64,000 nt of DNA from Winslowiella arboricola (lineage in GTDB: Bacteria > Pseudomonadota > Gammaproteobacteria > Enterobacterales > Enterobacteriaceae): assembly GCF_025527015.1 (NCBI RefSeq), contig NZ_JAODIM010000042.1, positions 62,001-126,000 on the forward strand, given 5' to 3'. Positions within the stretch are counted from its first letter, which is position 1; every line of letters begins with the position of its first letter. Made by a program: the position numbers and the translations under genes. The notes under the pieces are model-generated. The model was not told the origin of the DNA and searched no databases. It worked only from the letters and a program-made list of their open reading frames with translations. Of this stretch, positions 1 through 10,147 are shown piece after piece.

Positions 1-1505
1 CTGGTGCCATCTTCGTCAAAATAACTGGCTTTCAGCCATTCGCCTTTTTCATCGCTGCCGTGCGTCAGCTCCATCCCGCCGCAGCGCAGCACCAGCGCAT
101 CTTTCAGCTTTAGCGCGGCCTTTAGCATATCGTCAGGATCAACCAGCACCGCGTCGCACTGATGGCAGCGGCGTGCGGCGATATCGTTCCCGGCATTGCA
201 GTGCGGACAGCTTTTAAAGCGAAAACGGTAGTCGCACTGCTCGCGCTCGCCGTCGTCATCTTCCATCACGCCCTGACAACGACGGCCAAAGTGTTCAATG
301 ATGGTGCCATCGGCGGTGGCTTTGCCCCAGAAGGTATTGGCAAAGCCGCAGGCAGGGCAGAACACCTGCACCGGCTGATTGTCGCTTTTGCCTTTTGGCG
401 CGCCCACTTCCGGGGTGTAGAGATCGTGCGGATTGCCGGCATAGTCGAGTATCAGACAGTCGCTTTTCCCTTCACACAGGCGTAAACCGCGGCCAACGAT
501 CTGCTGATACAGGCTGACGGACTCGGTAGGGCGCAGAATAGCAATCAAATCGACATGAGGGGCGTCAAAACCGGTAGTCAGCACCGCCACATTAACCATA
601 AAGCGCAGCTGCTGCGCTTTAAACGCGGTAATCGTGGCGTCGCGCTCCGCCGCCGGGGTGTCGGCGCTGATTAAAGCTTTGCCATCCGGCAAAAGACCCA
701 GGATCTCTTTAGCATGTTCGACGGTAGCGGCAAAGATCATCACCCCTTTGCGGTCGGCAGCGAACTCAACAATCTGCTGAATAATATGCGGCGTCACGCG
801 CTGCTGCTGTTTCAGTTCGCGATTAAGATCGGCTTCACTAAACAGGCCATTTGCCTGCGCGCTCAGGCGACTGAAATCGTATTGCACTACCGGCATATCC
901 AGCCGTTCTGGCGGCACCAGGAAGCCATGCTTAATCATATAGCGCAGCGGTAATTCATAAATGCAGTCACGAAACAGCGCCTTTTCATCACCGCGCACCA
1001 TACCGTGATAGTGGAACTGATAGATCCAGCCTTTACCCAGCCGGTAAGGAGTAGCGGTCAGCCCCAGCAGGCGCAGCTGCGGATTATGCTGACGCAGATG
1101 AGTAAGGATTTGACGATACTGGCTGTCGTCATCGTCGCTGATACGGTGGCATTCATCGACAATCAGCAGCGAAAACGCGCTGTCAAATTGCGCCAGATTA
1201 CGCGCCACTGACTGTACGCTGCCAAACACCACTTTGCTGTGGCTCTCTTTACGTTGCAGTCCGGCGGCAAAGATATCGGCATCCAGCCCGTAAGCCTGAT
1301 ATTTGCTGTGATTCTGCGCCACCAGCTCTTTCACATGGGCCAGCACCAGCACCCGTCCACGCGCCAGCCTTGCCAGTTCGGCAATCACCAGGCTTTTGCC
1401 CGCGCCGGTAGGCAGCACAATCACTGCCGGTTGCTGAGAGCCACGGAAGTAAGTGAGCGTGGCATCCACTGCTTCCTGCTGATAAGGACGAAGAGTAAAC
1501 GACAT
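1..1505 (-). CDS. radD: RadD (YejH), superfamily 2 DNA helicase-like repair ATPase, C-terminus cut by window edge
   Basis: Read from ATG at 1505 on the minus strand, about 501 codons are open to the window start. The N-terminus carries a Walker A motif (PTGAGKS, residues 32-38), then a DECH box (IVDECHR) and motif III (LTATPYR), followed by the second RecA-like domain with the QIVGRGLR motif. A C-terminal zinc-finger section with CPAC, CPHC and CHQC pairs follows. This order is that of E. coli RadD (about 586 residues), an ATPase that assists RecA-dependent strand exchange and double-strand-break repair; roughly 85 residues are missing here because of the window edge. It is divergent from rsuA, as in E. 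coli. Family identity is firm; the repair role is from the family. Confidence 0.93.
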   Translation of the reverse strand, partial: MSFTLRPYQQEAVDATLTYFRGSQQPAVIVLPTGAGKSLVIAELARLARGRVLVLAHVKELVAQNHSKYQAYGLDADIFAAGLQRKESHSKVVFGSVQSVARNLAQFDSAFSLLIVDECHRISDDDDSQYRQILTHLRQHNPQLRLLGLTATPYRLGKGWIYQFHYHGMVRGDEKALFRDCIYELPLRYMIKHGFLVPPERLDMPVVQYDFSRLSAQANGLFSEADLNRELKQQQRVTPHIIQQIVEFAADRKGVMIFAATVEHAKEILGLLPDGKALISADTPAAERDATITAFKAQQLRFMVNVAVLTTGFDAPHVDLIAILRPTESVSLYQQIVGRGLRLCEGKSDCLILDYAGNPHDLYTPEVGAPKGKSDNQPVQVFCPACGFANTFWGKATADGTIIEHFGRRCQGVMEDDDGEREQCDYRFRFKSCPHCNAGNDIAARRCHQCDAVLVDPDDMLKAALKLKDALVLRCGGMELTHGSDEKGEWLKASYFDEDGT

Positions 1506-1698
1506 AACAAGGTACGATTGTGGAAACAGGGTCGCATTATGCCATGAAAGCCGCTGAACGGTGCGATCCCCTCTGTCAGGCGCGCTTAACAGTCGCTATA
1601 CTGTTCAGCAATACCTTCCCGGGCGCGCAGGCGCTTTTCAAACGTTATCGTAAGATGACGTCGGATTTCATTTCAAGAACACAGGCAAAGCAGATTTA

Positions 1699-2403
1699 AT
1701 GCGACTCGATAAATTTTTATCTCAGCAACTGGAAATTAGCCGGGCAATCGCCGCACGCGAAATTCGCGCGAAACGCGTGACCATTGATGGCGAAATTGTG
1801 CGTGACACTTCGTTTAAGCTGGAACCCGAGCACCAGGTTGAATATGACGGCAATCCGTTACAACAGCAGTTCGGACCGCGCTATTTTATGCTGAATAAAC
1901 CTGAAGGCTATGTCTGCTCGACGGACGATCCCGATCATCCTACGGTGCTGTACTTCCTCGAAGAGCCGACCGCTTACAAATTGCATGCTGCAGGGCGACT
2001 GGATATTGATACCACCGGTCTGGTGCTGATGACCGATGATGGTCAGTGGTCACATCGCATTACCTCTCCGCGCCATCACTGTGAGAAAACCTATCTGGTG
2101 ACGCTGGAGCTGCCGCTGGCTGATGATACGGCGCAGCAGTTTGCCGATGGCGTCCAGCTGCATAACGAGAAAAACCTGACCAGACCCGCGACGCTGGAAG
2201 TGATCGGCGAGCACCAGGTACGTCTGACCATTAGTGAAGGGCGTTATCATCAGGTAAAACGCATGTTTGCCGCAGTGGGCAACCGGGTGGTGGCGTTGCA
2301 TCGTGAGCGCATCGGCGAAATTGCGCTGGATGACGATCTGGAGCCGGGTGAATACCGCGCGCTGACTGCTGAAGAGATTGCCAGTGTAGTGATACCAATG
2401 TAA
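1699..2403 (+). CDS. rsuA: 16S rRNA pseudouridine(516) synthase RsuA
   Basis: 234 residues, close to the 231 of E. coli. An S4 RNA-binding domain occupies about residues 1-50 (starts [10 protein letters not shown]), followed by the pseudouridine synthase domain. The catalytic aspartate sits in [10 protein letters not shown] at residue 102, as in E. coli RsuA. The enzyme converts U516 of 16S rRNA to pseudouridine during small-subunit assembly in the cytoplasm. The gene is divergent from radD and followed, immediately after the stop, by a GC-rich palindrome that could end its transcript. Very likely correct; the related rluE/rluB/rluF enzymes differ in context. Confidence 0.95.
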   Translation: MRLDKFLSQQLEISRAIAAREIRAKRVTIDGEIVRDTSFKLEPEHQVEYDGNPLQQQFGPRYFMLNKPEGYVCSTDDPDHPTVLYFLEEPTAYKLHAAGRLDIDTTGLVLMTDDGQWSHRITSPRHHCEKTYLVTLELPLADDTAQQFADGVQLHNEKNLTRPATLEVIGEHQVRLTISEGRYHQVKRMFAAVGNRVVALHRERIGEIALDDDLEPGEYRALTAEEIASVVIPM

Positions 2404-2526
2404 GGGCGGCGTTCTCGCCGCCCTTGCTGAAGATTTACATTGTGCCTGCCATTCAGACGGGAGCCGTTAACGGCTCCCCTACAAAATTTCATAGCGTCAT
2501 TTGTAGGGGCGGTGTTCTCGCCGCCC
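2404..2526. repeat. Array of three short palindromes (two families) after rsuA
   Basis: Three palindromes in 123 bases: 2404-2423 (GGGCGGC, 6-nt loop, GCCGCCC), 2459-2478 (GGGAGCCG, TTAA, CGGCTCCC) and 2506-2526 (GGGGCGGTGTTCTCGCCGCCC). The first follows the rsuA stop codon directly. The same two palindrome types recur elsewhere in this window in 3' intergenic gaps, so they are dispersed elements rather than gene-specific terminators, although they could act as such. Confidence 0.8.
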
Positions 2527-2582
2527 GTGCTGATAACGGGCACTGCGGTTAATCGCAAATAATAACAAGTAAGGGGCAATGG

Positions 2583-3776
2583 GTGCGGAAGGATAAGAAC
2601 TCTTCACTGGGATTAGTGGTTATTCTCGGCCTGTTGGCCATGTTGATGCCGTTATCAATCGATATGTATCTGCCGGCACTGCCGCAAATCGCCAAAGAGT
2701 TTGGCGTATCGGCGGGCAGCGTACAGATGACGCTTAACATTTACATTATGGGTTTTGCCCTGGGGCAACTGTTTTATGGTCCGATGGCTGACAGCTTTGG
2801 CCGTAAGCCGGTGATTACGTTCGGCACTCTGATCTTCGCCATTGCCGCCGCAGCCTGCGCCATGTCGCAAACCATCGATCAGTTGATCAATATGCGTCTG
2901 CTGCATGGTCTGTCGGCGGCCGCAGGCAGCGTGGTGATCAGCGCCCTGATGCGTGACAGCTACTCGAAAGAGGAGTTTTCGCGCATGATGTCATTTGTGA
3001 TGCTGGTCACCACCATCGCGCCGCTGCTGGCGCCGATTGTCGGCGGCTGGTTGCTGCTGTTCTGGAGCTGGCACGCTATTTTTTGGGTGATTTCTGCCGC
3101 TGCGGTGGTGACCACGGTGCTGGTTGTCACGCAAATCAAAGAGACGCTGCCGCCGGAGAAGCGCCAGAAATTTCATCTGCGCACCATGCTGGGTAACTTT
3201 CTCTCACTGTTCCGCCATAAGCGCGCCTTCAGCTATATGCTGGCCAGTGGCTTCTCCTTTGCCGGTCTGTTTTCGTTTCTTAACGCCGGACCTTTCGTTT
3301 ATATCGAAATCAACCATATTTCGCCGCAGCACTTTGGTTATTACTTTGCACTGAATATTGTCTTCCTGTTTGTGATGACACTGATTAACAGCCGCTCGGT
3401 GCGCCGTTTTGGCCCGCTGGCGATGTTCCGCTTCGGCCTGCTGATTCAGTTTGCGATGGGCATCTGGTTGCTGGTGGTCAGTGCATTGAATCTCGGCTTT
3501 CTGCCGCTGGTATTTGGCGTGGCGATGTTTATCGGCTGCGTGTCGATGGTCTCCTCCAATGCGATGGCGGTGATCCTCGACGAATTTCCGCATATCGCGG
3601 GCACCGCGTCGTCACTGGCGGGCACTTTGCGTTTTGGTGTTGGCGCACTGGCAGGCATGCTGTTGTCGAATGCGACCTTTACCAGCGCCTGGCCGATGGT
3701 GTGGGCGATTGCGCTGTGCGCCACAGTCTCGCTGCTGCTTTTCCTCTATGCCAGCCGGCCACGGCATACCGCGTAA
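2583..3776 (+). CDS. bcr: Bcr/CflA family multidrug efflux MFS transporter
   Basis: 397 residues, 12 predicted membrane segments, closely matching E. coli Bcr (396 residues), an inner-membrane proton antiporter for bicyclomycin, sulfonamide and related drugs and a cysteine exporter. The start is a GTG at 2583 with AAGGGG at 2571-2576 upstream; the overlapping ATG at 2579 runs into a stop after five codons, so the GTG is preferred. Early conserved stretches include [12 protein letters not shown] and the MFS motif [11 protein letters not shown]. Order rsuA-bcr-yejG is as in E. coli. Confidence 0.94.
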   Translation: MRKDKNSSLGLVVILGLLAMLMPLSIDMYLPALPQIAKEFGVSAGSVQMTLNIYIMGFALGQLFYGPMADSFGRKPVITFGTLIFAIAAAACAMSQTIDQLINMRLLHGLSAAAGSVVISALMRDSYSKEEFSRMMSFVMLVTTIAPLLAPIVGGWLLLFWSWHAIFWVISAAAVVTTVLVVTQIKETLPPEKRQKFHLRTMLGNFLSLFRHKRAFSYMLASGFSFAGLFSFLNAGPFVYIEINHISPQHFGYYFALNIVFLFVMTLINSRSVRRFGPLAMFRFGLLIQFAMGIWLLVVSALNLGFLPLVFGVAMFIGCVSMVSSNAMAVILDEFPHIAGTASSLAGTLRFGVGALAGMLLSNATFTSAWPMVWAIALCATVSLLLFLYASRPRHTA

Positions 3777-3801
3777 ATATCGTCGGCGATGGCATTGTCT
3801 G

Positions 3802-3823
3802 GGGGCGGCGAGAACGCCGCCCC
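3802..3823. repeat. Dispersed GGGGCGGC-type palindrome after bcr
   Basis: A perfect inverted repeat (GGGGCGGCG, AGAA, CGCCGCCCC) 25 bases past the bcr stop. It belongs to the same family as copies at 2404, 32925, 41828 and 50168. Confidence 0.75.
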
Positions 3824-3885
3824 GACAAAAACATCATAACTCGCCGCCCATCCCGCCTTTATTCCGCTATTCCGTAACAGTAATG

Positions 3886-4138
3886 TTGCTTTATTGTGAA
3901 ATTTAGCGCATATAAAAGTAACAATATTGCAGCAATAAGGGTTGTGATCACTTTATGAACGCGGTACATATAACAATAAAATGAGAGCTAACTCTCAAAA
4001 ACGACCTCGTAAATATGAAATGTTTAAAAACGCGACGGTTTGCATTGATGCTTATTGCAGTTGCTGACCAGGGATTCGGGTCGCTGCTTCACGCAGCCAG
4101 ACAGCCGTATCTCTTGCTCAACGTTCTGGGGATTTGAT
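3886..4138 (+). promoter_or_regulatory. Putative yejG promoter and leader region
   Basis: The 362 bases between bcr and yejG hold no full-size gene. A possible sigma-70 promoter is TTGCTT, 17 bases, CATATA at about 3886-3914. The leader then contains a 28-codon ORF at 3981-4067, a small hairpin GAGAG-CTAA-CTCTC at 3983-3996 overlapping that ORF's first codons, and a second hairpin GCTGC-TTCAC-GCAGC at 4083-4097 just after its stop. Promoter assignment is by eye and tentative. Confidence 0.35.
3981..4067 (+). CDS. Possible 28-residue leader peptide or small protein upstream of yejG
   Basis: A short open frame, ATG at 3981 to TGA at 4065-4067. It is basic in its first half (MRANSQKRPRKYE) and ends with three cysteines in CIDAYCSC. 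There is no strong Shine-Dalgarno sequence ahead of it, and the start codon abuts a small hairpin. It is not a match I can name with certainty. The composition looks protein-like rather than random, and its position in the yejG leader suggests either an independent microprotein or an upstream regulatory peptide. Coding status unproven. Confidence 0.35.
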   Translation: MRANSQKRPRKYEMFKNATVCIDAYCSC

Positions 4139-4483
4139 TTGAATAGGTTACAGCTTTCAGTTGTCCATCGCCTGCCGCAAAGCTATCGCTGGTCGTCTGG
4201 TCTGAGTGGCGGAACCATTGAGCCACTGGAGATCAGCGGATTAACCAATGATAACGACCTGATTGGCCTGAAATTATTAAGCCATAACGGCGAGTCGGCG
4301 TGGGATATCATGCAGATATTAAAAACGGCGCTGAACGAAATCCAGGTGGAATGCGCGGTAGTGGAATGGCAAGGCGAACCTTGCCTGTTTGTGCATCGCA
4401 ATGATGAAAGCGCGACCAACTGCCGCCTGAAAAATCAGGGCGTCGCCATTGCCGAAGCCTTTTCCGCCAGCAATCCTTTCTGA
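4139..4483 (+). CDS. yejG: YejG family conserved protein
   Basis: About 114 residues from a TTG start at 4139 (LNRLQLSVVHRLPQ), matching the length and N-terminus of E. coli YejG (114 residues). GGGG at 4128-4131 gives a sensible ribosome-binding spacing. An in-frame ATG at 4055 would add 28 residues that resemble nothing in the family, so it was not chosen. The C-terminus CRLKNQGVAIAEAFSASNPF is strongly family-like. YejG has no established biochemical role; mutants have been linked to aminoglycoside sensitivity in E. coli. Convergent with the yej transporter operon. Confidence 0.88.
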   Translation: MNRLQLSVVHRLPQSYRWSSGLSGGTIEPLEISGLTNDNDLIGLKLLSHNGESAWDIMQILKTALNEIQVECAVVEWQGEPCLFVHRNDESATNCRLKNQGVAIAEAFSASNPF

Positions 4484-4490
4484 AACCCGC

Positions 4491-6080
4491 TCAGGCCAGC
4501 GCCAGCAACTGGCGGGTATATTCCTGTTGTGGTGCGGCAAAAATCTGCTCGCAGTCGCCCTGTTCCACCACCTCTCCCTGACGCAGCACCACAACCTGAT
4601 GACATAATGATCGCACCACCTGCAGATCGTGGCTGATAAACACATACGCCAGCCGATGCTGGTGCTGTAAATCTTTCAGCAACGTCAGAATCTGTTTTTG
4701 CACCGAGCGATCGAGCGAAGAGGTCGGTTCATCAAGAATAATCAGCTCTGGCTGCAGGATCAGCGCGCGCGCAATGGCAATACGCTGACGCTGACCGCCG
4801 GAGAATTCCGCCGGATAGCGATGACGGCTGGCAGGATCGAGTCCTACTTCCTGCATCGCCGCGATCACCTGCTGATCGCGCTGCGCTTCCGACAGCTGCG
4901 GGCGATGCACCTGTAATCCTTCGGCAATAATTTGCGTCACGTTCAGCCGTGGATTCAGCGACGAGTTGGGATCCTGGAACACCACCTGGATACGCGGACG
5001 CACTGCAAGCATCTGCTTGCGGTTCCAGCCGTGAATCGGCTGGCCATCAAACCAGATATCGCCCCGGGACTGTATCAGGCGCAGCAACGCCAGCCCGGTG
5101 GTGCTTTTTCCCGATCCTGACTCACCCACCAGCCCGAGGCTCTCCCCCGGTCGTAACTCAAAACTCAGCGCTTTCAGTGCATGATGGTGATCGACAACCC
5201 GGCGTAACAGACCGCGTTTAATGGGAAAAGAGACCTGTAAGTTTTCCACGCGCAGCAGCGGCGCTTTTGCACTATCTGCCGGGGAAGGGCGGCCTTCCGG
5301 TTCGGCATCCAGCAATTTTTGCGTGTAGCTGTGCTGCGGGGCGTTAAACAGCTGGTGAGTGCTGCTCTGCTCCACGACCTCGCCGTTTTGCATCACCGTA
5401 ACGTTATCTGCCAGCTGACGCACAATATTCAGATTATGGGTAATAAACAGCAGCCCCATATTCAGCTCCTGCTTCAGCTCTTGCAGCAGTTTCAGGATCT
5501 GCGCCTGCACCGTGACATCCAGCGCGGTGGTCGGCTCATCTGCGATCAGCAGTTCCGGCTGAGTCAGCAATGCCATGGCGATCATCACGCGCTGGCGCTC
5601 ACCGCCGGATAACTGATGGGGATAATCATTCAGACGACTTTTGGCGTTGCGAATGCCGACGCGATCGAGACAGTTAAGCATTTCACCGCGCGCGGCTTCT
5701 TTGCGCATGCCGCGATGCAGTGACAGCACTTCATACAGCTGTTTTTCAATGCTGTGCAGCGGATTCAGCGACACCATCGGTTCCTGAAAAATCATTGCCA
5801 TCCGGTTGCCGCGCAGTCCGCGCAGAGTGCGTTCATCGGCCTGCAGCACATTGTGACCGCCGAAATGAATCTCACCGCCGGTGTATAGGGCAGGCGGCGT
5901 TGGCAGCAGTCGCATAACGGAGAGTGCGGTGACGCTTTTGCCGGATCCTGATTCCCCCACCAGCGCCAGTGTTTCGCCAGCTTCCAGCGACAGTGACAGG
6001 CGATTAACCACCTGTTGCTGCACGCTACCCTGGCGAAAGGCAATACTGAGATCCTTAATGGTAAGAAGTGGCGTACTCAT
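4491..6080 (-). CDS. yejF: YejF, duplicated ATPase of the microcin C/peptide ABC importer
   Basis: 529 residues from ATG 6080, equal to E. coli YejF. Two complete ABC modules are fused: each has Walker A (GESGSGKS, first at residues 42-49), the LSGGERQR or FSGGQRQR signature and a [16 protein letters not shown] Walker B. The protein powers uptake of oligopeptides and the Trojan-horse antibiotic microcin C through YejBE, with YejA as the periplasmic binding protein. The start lies one base after the yejE stop (TGA T ATG), so translation is coupled; a longer upstream reading starting at 6128 is not supported by the family. Confidence 0.95.
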   Translation of the reverse strand: MSTPLLTIKDLSIAFRQGSVQQQVVNRLSLSLEAGETLALVGESGSGKSVTALSVMRLLPTPPALYTGGEIHFGGHNVLQADERTLRGLRGNRMAMIFQEPMVSLNPLHSIEKQLYEVLSLHRGMRKEAARGEMLNCLDRVGIRNAKSRLNDYPHQLSGGERQRVMIAMALLTQPELLIADEPTTALDVTVQAQILKLLQELKQELNMGLLFITHNLNIVRQLADNVTVMQNGEVVEQSSTHQLFNAPQHSYTQKLLDAEPEGRPSPADSAKAPLLRVENLQVSFPIKRGLLRRVVDHHHALKALSFELRPGESLGLVGESGSGKSTTGLALLRLIQSRGDIWFDGQPIHGWNRKQMLAVRPRIQVVFQDPNSSLNPRLNVTQIIAEGLQVHRPQLSEAQRDQQVIAAMQEVGLDPASRHRYPAEFSGGQRQRIAIARALILQPELIILDEPTSSLDRSVQKQILTLLKDLQHQHRLAYVFISHDLQVVRSLCHQVVVLRQGEVVEQGDCEQIFAAPQQEYTRQLLALA

Positions 6081-6081
6081 A

Positions 6082-7107
6082 TCAATGCACCTTGCTGGGA
6101 TCGAAGGCGTCACGCACGGCTTCGCCAATAAAAATCAGCAGCGACAGTAAAATCGCCAGCGAGAAGAATCCGGCCAGCCCCAGCCACGGCGCCTGCAGGT
6201 TATTTTTGCCCTGCAACAGCAGCTCGCCCAGTGAAGGCGAACCCAGCGGCAGACCGAAACCAAGGAAGTCCAGCGAGGTCAGGGTGGTGATGGAGCCACA
6301 AAGAATAAACGGCAGGAAGGTCAGCGTCGCCACCATCGCATTCGGCAGCATATGGCGCAGCATAATGCGGCTGTCGCTGACGCCCATTGCCTGAGCGGCG
6401 CGGATATAATCAAAGTTTCTTGCGCGCAGAAACTCGGCGCGCACCACGCCCACCAGGCTCATCCAGCCAAAGATTACGGTGATCGCCAGCAGCCACCAGA
6501 AACCGGGCTGAACCACACTGGAGAGCAGAATAATCAGAAACAGCGTCGGCATACCCGACCAGATTTCGATAAAGCGCTGACCGATCAGATCGACTTTGCC
6601 GCCGAAATAGCCTTGAGCGGCACCGACGCCGACGCCAATCACGCTGGAGACGATGGTCAGCATCAGACCAAACAGCAGCGAGATACGCGTGCCGTAAAGA
6701 ATGCGCGCCAGCACGTCGCCGCCATTGGCATCGGTGCCGAGCCAGTTTTTAGCCGATGGCGGTGACGGGAAAGGGTCACTGCTGGCGAAGTTAATGGTAC
6801 TGTCGGCAAAGCGAATCGGCGCCCACAGGGTCCAGCCCTGGTTATCCAGGCGCTGCCGCAGCCACGGATCCTGATAGTCGGCACTGGTGGCCAGCGGGCC
6901 GCCGAAATCGGTTTCGGTATAGTCAAACAGCACCGGCGCGTACCAGCGATCCTTATAATGCACCACCAGCGGTTTATCATTCGCCAGCAGCTCGGCAAAC
7001 AGGCAGAGCACAAACAGCGCGGCAAAGATCCACAGTGACCAGTAACCACGGCGGTTATGACGGAAACGGCCCCAGCGGGCCTGATTAATCGGACTCAGGC
7101 GGCTCAT
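6082..7107 (-). CDS. yejE: YejE, inner-membrane permease of the YejABEF peptide importer
   Basis: 341 residues, the same as E. coli. An N-terminal membrane segment (about residues 24-42) is followed by a periplasmic stretch and then a five- to six-helix BPD_transp_1 domain with the EAA-type loop near [15 protein letters not shown]. It forms the membrane channel together with YejB. Its ATG overlaps the end of yejB by four bases (ATGA), indicating translational coupling within the operon. Confidence 0.95.
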   Translation of the reverse strand: MSRLSPINQARWGRFRHNRRGYWSLWIFAALFVLCLFAELLANDKPLVVHYKDRWYAPVLFDYTETDFGGPLATSADYQDPWLRQRLDNQGWTLWAPIRFADSTINFASSDPFPSPPSAKNWLGTDANGGDVLARILYGTRISLLFGLMLTIVSSVIGVGVGAAQGYFGGKVDLIGQRFIEIWSGMPTLFLIILLSSVVQPGFWWLLAITVIFGWMSLVGVVRAEFLRARNFDYIRAAQAMGVSDSRIMLRHMLPNAMVATLTFLPFILCGSITTLTSLDFLGFGLPLGSPSLGELLLQGKNNLQAPWLGLAGFFSLAILLSLLIFIGEAVRDAFDPSKVH

Positions 7108-8198
7108 TGGCGTCCCTCAAAATCAATGCGCGGGTCAACCAGCGTATAGGTAATATCACTGACGATATTCAGCAGCAGGCCAATCAGGGTGAAAATATAC
7201 AGCGTGCCAAACATCACCGGATAGTCGCGCTGAATGGTGCTTTCATAACCCAGCAGGCCAAGGCCGTTCAGCGAGAACATCACTTCAATCAGCAGCGAGC
7301 CGGTAAAAAACATACTGATAAAGGTGGCCGGAAATCCGGCAATCACCAGCAGCATCGCGTTACGGAACACATGGCGATAGAGAATCTTTTTCTCATCCAG
7401 CCCCTTGGCGCGCGCGGTTACCACATACTGTTTGCGGATCTCATCCATAAAGGCGTTTTTGGTCAGCATGGTCAGCGTGGCAAAACCGCCAATCACCGTC
7501 GCCAGTACCGGCAGGGTGATATGCCAGAGATAGTCAGTGATCTTGCTGTACCAGGGCAGGGCGTCAAACTGCGGCGAAGTTAATCCACGCAGCGGGAACC
7601 AGTCGAGATAACTGCCGCCGGCAAACAGTACAATCAGCATCACCCCGAACAGGAACGAGGGAATGGCGTAGCCGACGATGATCATGGTGCTGCTCCAGAT
7701 GTCGAAGGCGCTGCCGTTATGCACTGCCTTGCGGATCCCGAGCGGAATCGACACCAGATAGATGATCAGCGTACTCCACAGACCGAGGGTAATGGAGACC
7801 GGCAGACTCTCTTTAATCAGCTGAATCACCGAGGCGCTGCGGAACAGGCTGTCGCCGAAATCAAAGCGCGCATAATCCCACAGCATTTTAAAATAGCGCT
7901 CATGCAGCGGTTTATCGAAGCCGTAGCGTTTGGTGATTTCGGCAATCACTTCAGGATCCAGCCCGCGCGCGCCGCGATACTGGCTGTCACCAGGATTATT
8001 GTTATTTAATGCGTTGCGTCCGCTGCTGACGCCGGTATCGCCACCGGGCAGGCCGGAGCTGCGCTCAAACTGGACACTGGCAATCGCCTGATCCACCGGA
8101 CCACCAGGTGCAATCTGCACGATAAAAAAGTTAATGGTGATAATCGCCCACAGGGTAGGGATGATCAGCAAAAGTCGACGAATAAGATAAGCGCCCAA
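7104..8198 (-). CDS. yejB: YejB, inner-membrane permease of the YejABEF peptide importer
   Basis: 364 residues, identical in length to E. coli YejB. It has the DppB/OppB-type N-terminus (one membrane segment, residues about 8-28), a periplasmic insert, and five C-terminal membrane helices with the EAA loop [20 protein letters not shown]. It pairs with YejE. The gene starts nine bases after the yejA stop and overlaps yejE by four bases. Confidence 0.95.
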   Translation of the reverse strand: MGAYLIRRLLLIIPTLWAIITINFFIVQIAPGGPVDQAIASVQFERSSGLPGGDTGVSSGRNALNNNNPGDSQYRGARGLDPEVIAEITKRYGFDKPLHERYFKMLWDYARFDFGDSLFRSASVIQLIKESLPVSITLGLWSTLIIYLVSIPLGIRKAVHNGSAFDIWSSTMIIVGYAIPSFLFGVMLIVLFAGGSYLDWFPLRGLTSPQFDALPWYSKITDYLWHITLPVLATVIGGFATLTMLTKNAFMDEIRKQYVVTARAKGLDEKKILYRHVFRNAMLLVIAGFPATFISMFFTGSLLIEVMFSLNGLGLLGYESTIQRDYPVMFGTLYIFTLIGLLLNIVSDITYTLVDPRIDFEGRQ

Positions 8199-8207
8199 AT
8201 CTACTCC

Positions 8208-10022
8208 TTAGCGGCGTTGGGCCGGCAACTGTGCGGCTTTGTTAACATCGTACCACCAGGTGTCAGTGCCAAGGGCATAGGTTGGCGCAATGGCCGGCAT
8301 GGAGAATTTATTCCAGTACGCGTAGCGATCGTCAGCGTTATACCACATCGGAATCATATAGTAGTTCCACAGCAGCAGCCGATCGAGGGCGCGGCCAAGC
8401 GGCAGCAGTGCGGCTTTATCACCCTGATGTTGCAATATTTTCTCAATCAGGCTATCCACCTGCGGACTTTTCACCCGTGGCCGGTTCCAGCTGGATTCAA
8501 TATATTGTGAAGCCCAGATAATACGCAGCGACGGATCCGGTGATGGCTGGGCGTAATATTGCGACGGGATCATATCGTAATCCCCCTCGCGCATACGCCG
8601 CAGATACTGCGAGCTGTCCACCTGGCGAATTTCCAGCGTAATTCCCAGCCGTTGCAGATTATGCTGGAACGGCAGCACCCACTGAATGCTACTGCTGCTG
8701 CTACTGTTCAGCAGCAGCTCAAAGCGGAAGGGTTTGCCGCTGGTGGTATTGACCAGCTGTTTGTTTTTCAGCTCCCAGCCCGCCTGTTTCAGCAGCTCCA
8801 GCGCTTTCAGCAGATTTTTACGATCGTAACCGCTGCCATCCGATACCGGCGGCTGATAGCGCGAGGTAAAGACCTCATCGGGAATCTGGCCTTTTAGCGG
8901 CGCCAGAATTTCCAGCTGCCTGGCGTCCGGGTAGCCGCTGGCGGCATAGTCGGTATTCTGGAAATAGCTGTCGGTGCGTTTATAAGCGTTGTAGAACAGT
9001 GCCTTGTTCATCCACTGGAAATCAAAGGCCAGACTAAGCGCTTCACGTACTTTGCGGTCACTGAACAGCGCTTTTTCGGTATTAAACGCCAGCCACTGGG
9101 TATCGGTGGCCACCGTATTAGGTCTGGCGTCTTTGACAATCTGATTATTTTCGAAATTCTTGCCGCGATACTGAGTGGCCCATTTTTTTGCTGATCCTTC
9201 GGTGCGGAAATCAAAAGCACCGGCTTTAAACGCCTCAAAGGCGACATTATCGTCAAGATAGTAGTCGTAGCGTAGCGTATCGATATTGTGCCGTCCGCGG
9301 TTGACCGGCAGATTGGCCGCCCAATAATCTTTTACCCGTGAATAGGTAATGTACTGACCGACTTTATAGCCACTGACACGGTAAGCGCTGCTGCCAAGTG
9401 GCGGATAGCCGAGCGGCTCATTAAATTTGCGGCTCTGCCAGAATTTCTGCGACAGTACCGGCAGAGAGAACAGGCCGAGAATCTGGTCTTTATCCGGCTT
9501 GGGTAGCTCAATACGTACCGTCAGCGGCGCAATGGTTTTAACCGTAACGCCTTTATAGGCGACACGGAATTGCGGCACGCCTTCAGTCATAAATTTAGTA
9601 AAGGTAAAGGCGACATCGCTGGCAGTAATCGGTGAGCCGTCCTGGAAACGGGCGTTGGGATTAATGGTCACTTCCATCCAGCTAAAATCATCAGGATAGC
9701 GCGCCGATTCAGCGATCAGAGGATAGTAACTGCCAATCTCATCATCGGAAGTGGTAAACAGCGAGTCATATAAGCCATCGGTGGCGATACCCGGATAACC
9801 ACGGGAAGCATAACGGTTAAAGTTGTCATAGGTGCCCACCACCGTCAGCGTCATCTTTCCGCCTTTTGGCGCGGCAGGATTAACGTAATCGTAATGGGTG
9901 AAATGGGTGGCGTACTTTGGTTCGCCCAGCTTCGAGAACGCATAGCTCTCGTTGATTTTTTCTGCCTGTGCTGATAAGCCGACAGCACTGAGCAGCATAA
10001 GTGTAACCAGGCGCAATAGCAT
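8208..10022 (-). CDS. yejA: YejA, periplasmic binding protein of the peptide/microcin C importer
   Basis: 604 residues from ATG 10022, the same as E. coli YejA. The first 20 residues form a Sec signal peptide (MLLRLVTLMLLSAVGLSAQA, cleavage after AQA). The mature part is an SBP_bac_5 peptide-binding fold. A GTG at 10085 in the same frame would put 21 extra residues before the signal peptide and was rejected. It is the first gene of yejABEF. Family: binds oligopeptides and microcin C in the periplasm. Confidence 0.94.
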   Translation of the reverse strand: MLLRLVTLMLLSAVGLSAQAEKINESYAFSKLGEPKYATHFTHYDYVNPAAPKGGKMTLTVVGTYDNFNRYASRGYPGIATDGLYDSLFTTSDDEIGSYYPLIAESARYPDDFSWMEVTINPNARFQDGSPITASDVAFTFTKFMTEGVPQFRVAYKGVTVKTIAPLTVRIELPKPDKDQILGLFSLPVLSQKFWQSRKFNEPLGYPPLGSSAYRVSGYKVGQYITYSRVKDYWAANLPVNRGRHNIDTLRYDYYLDDNVAFEAFKAGAFDFRTEGSAKKWATQYRGKNFENNQIVKDARPNTVATDTQWLAFNTEKALFSDRKVREALSLAFDFQWMNKALFYNAYKRTDSYFQNTDYAASGYPDARQLEILAPLKGQIPDEVFTSRYQPPVSDGSGYDRKNLLKALELLKQAGWELKNKQLVNTTSGKPFRFELLLNSSSSSSIQWVLPFQHNLQRLGITLEIRQVDSSQYLRRMREGDYDMIPSQYYAQPSPDPSLRIIWASQYIESSWNRPRVKSPQVDSLIEKILQHQGDKAALLPLGRALDRLLLWNYYMIPMWYNADDRYAYWNKFSMPAIAPTYALGTDTWWYDVNKAAQLPAQRR

Positions 10023-10147
10023 CGTGTTGGTTGGCTCCCACAGCGAAAAAGTAAAACAGTTTTCATTCAGCGTAGCAGTATTCACCGCCAGGCTCTGTTT
10101 CTGGCTGGTTTTTGCCAGAGTATTATGTCATTACACGGCGATCGGGA

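Noticed and set aside
4055..4138. N-terminal extension of yejG from ATG 4055
   Set aside because: The 28 extra residues are not family-like; the TTG at 4139 has a correctly spaced GGGG and gives the family length.
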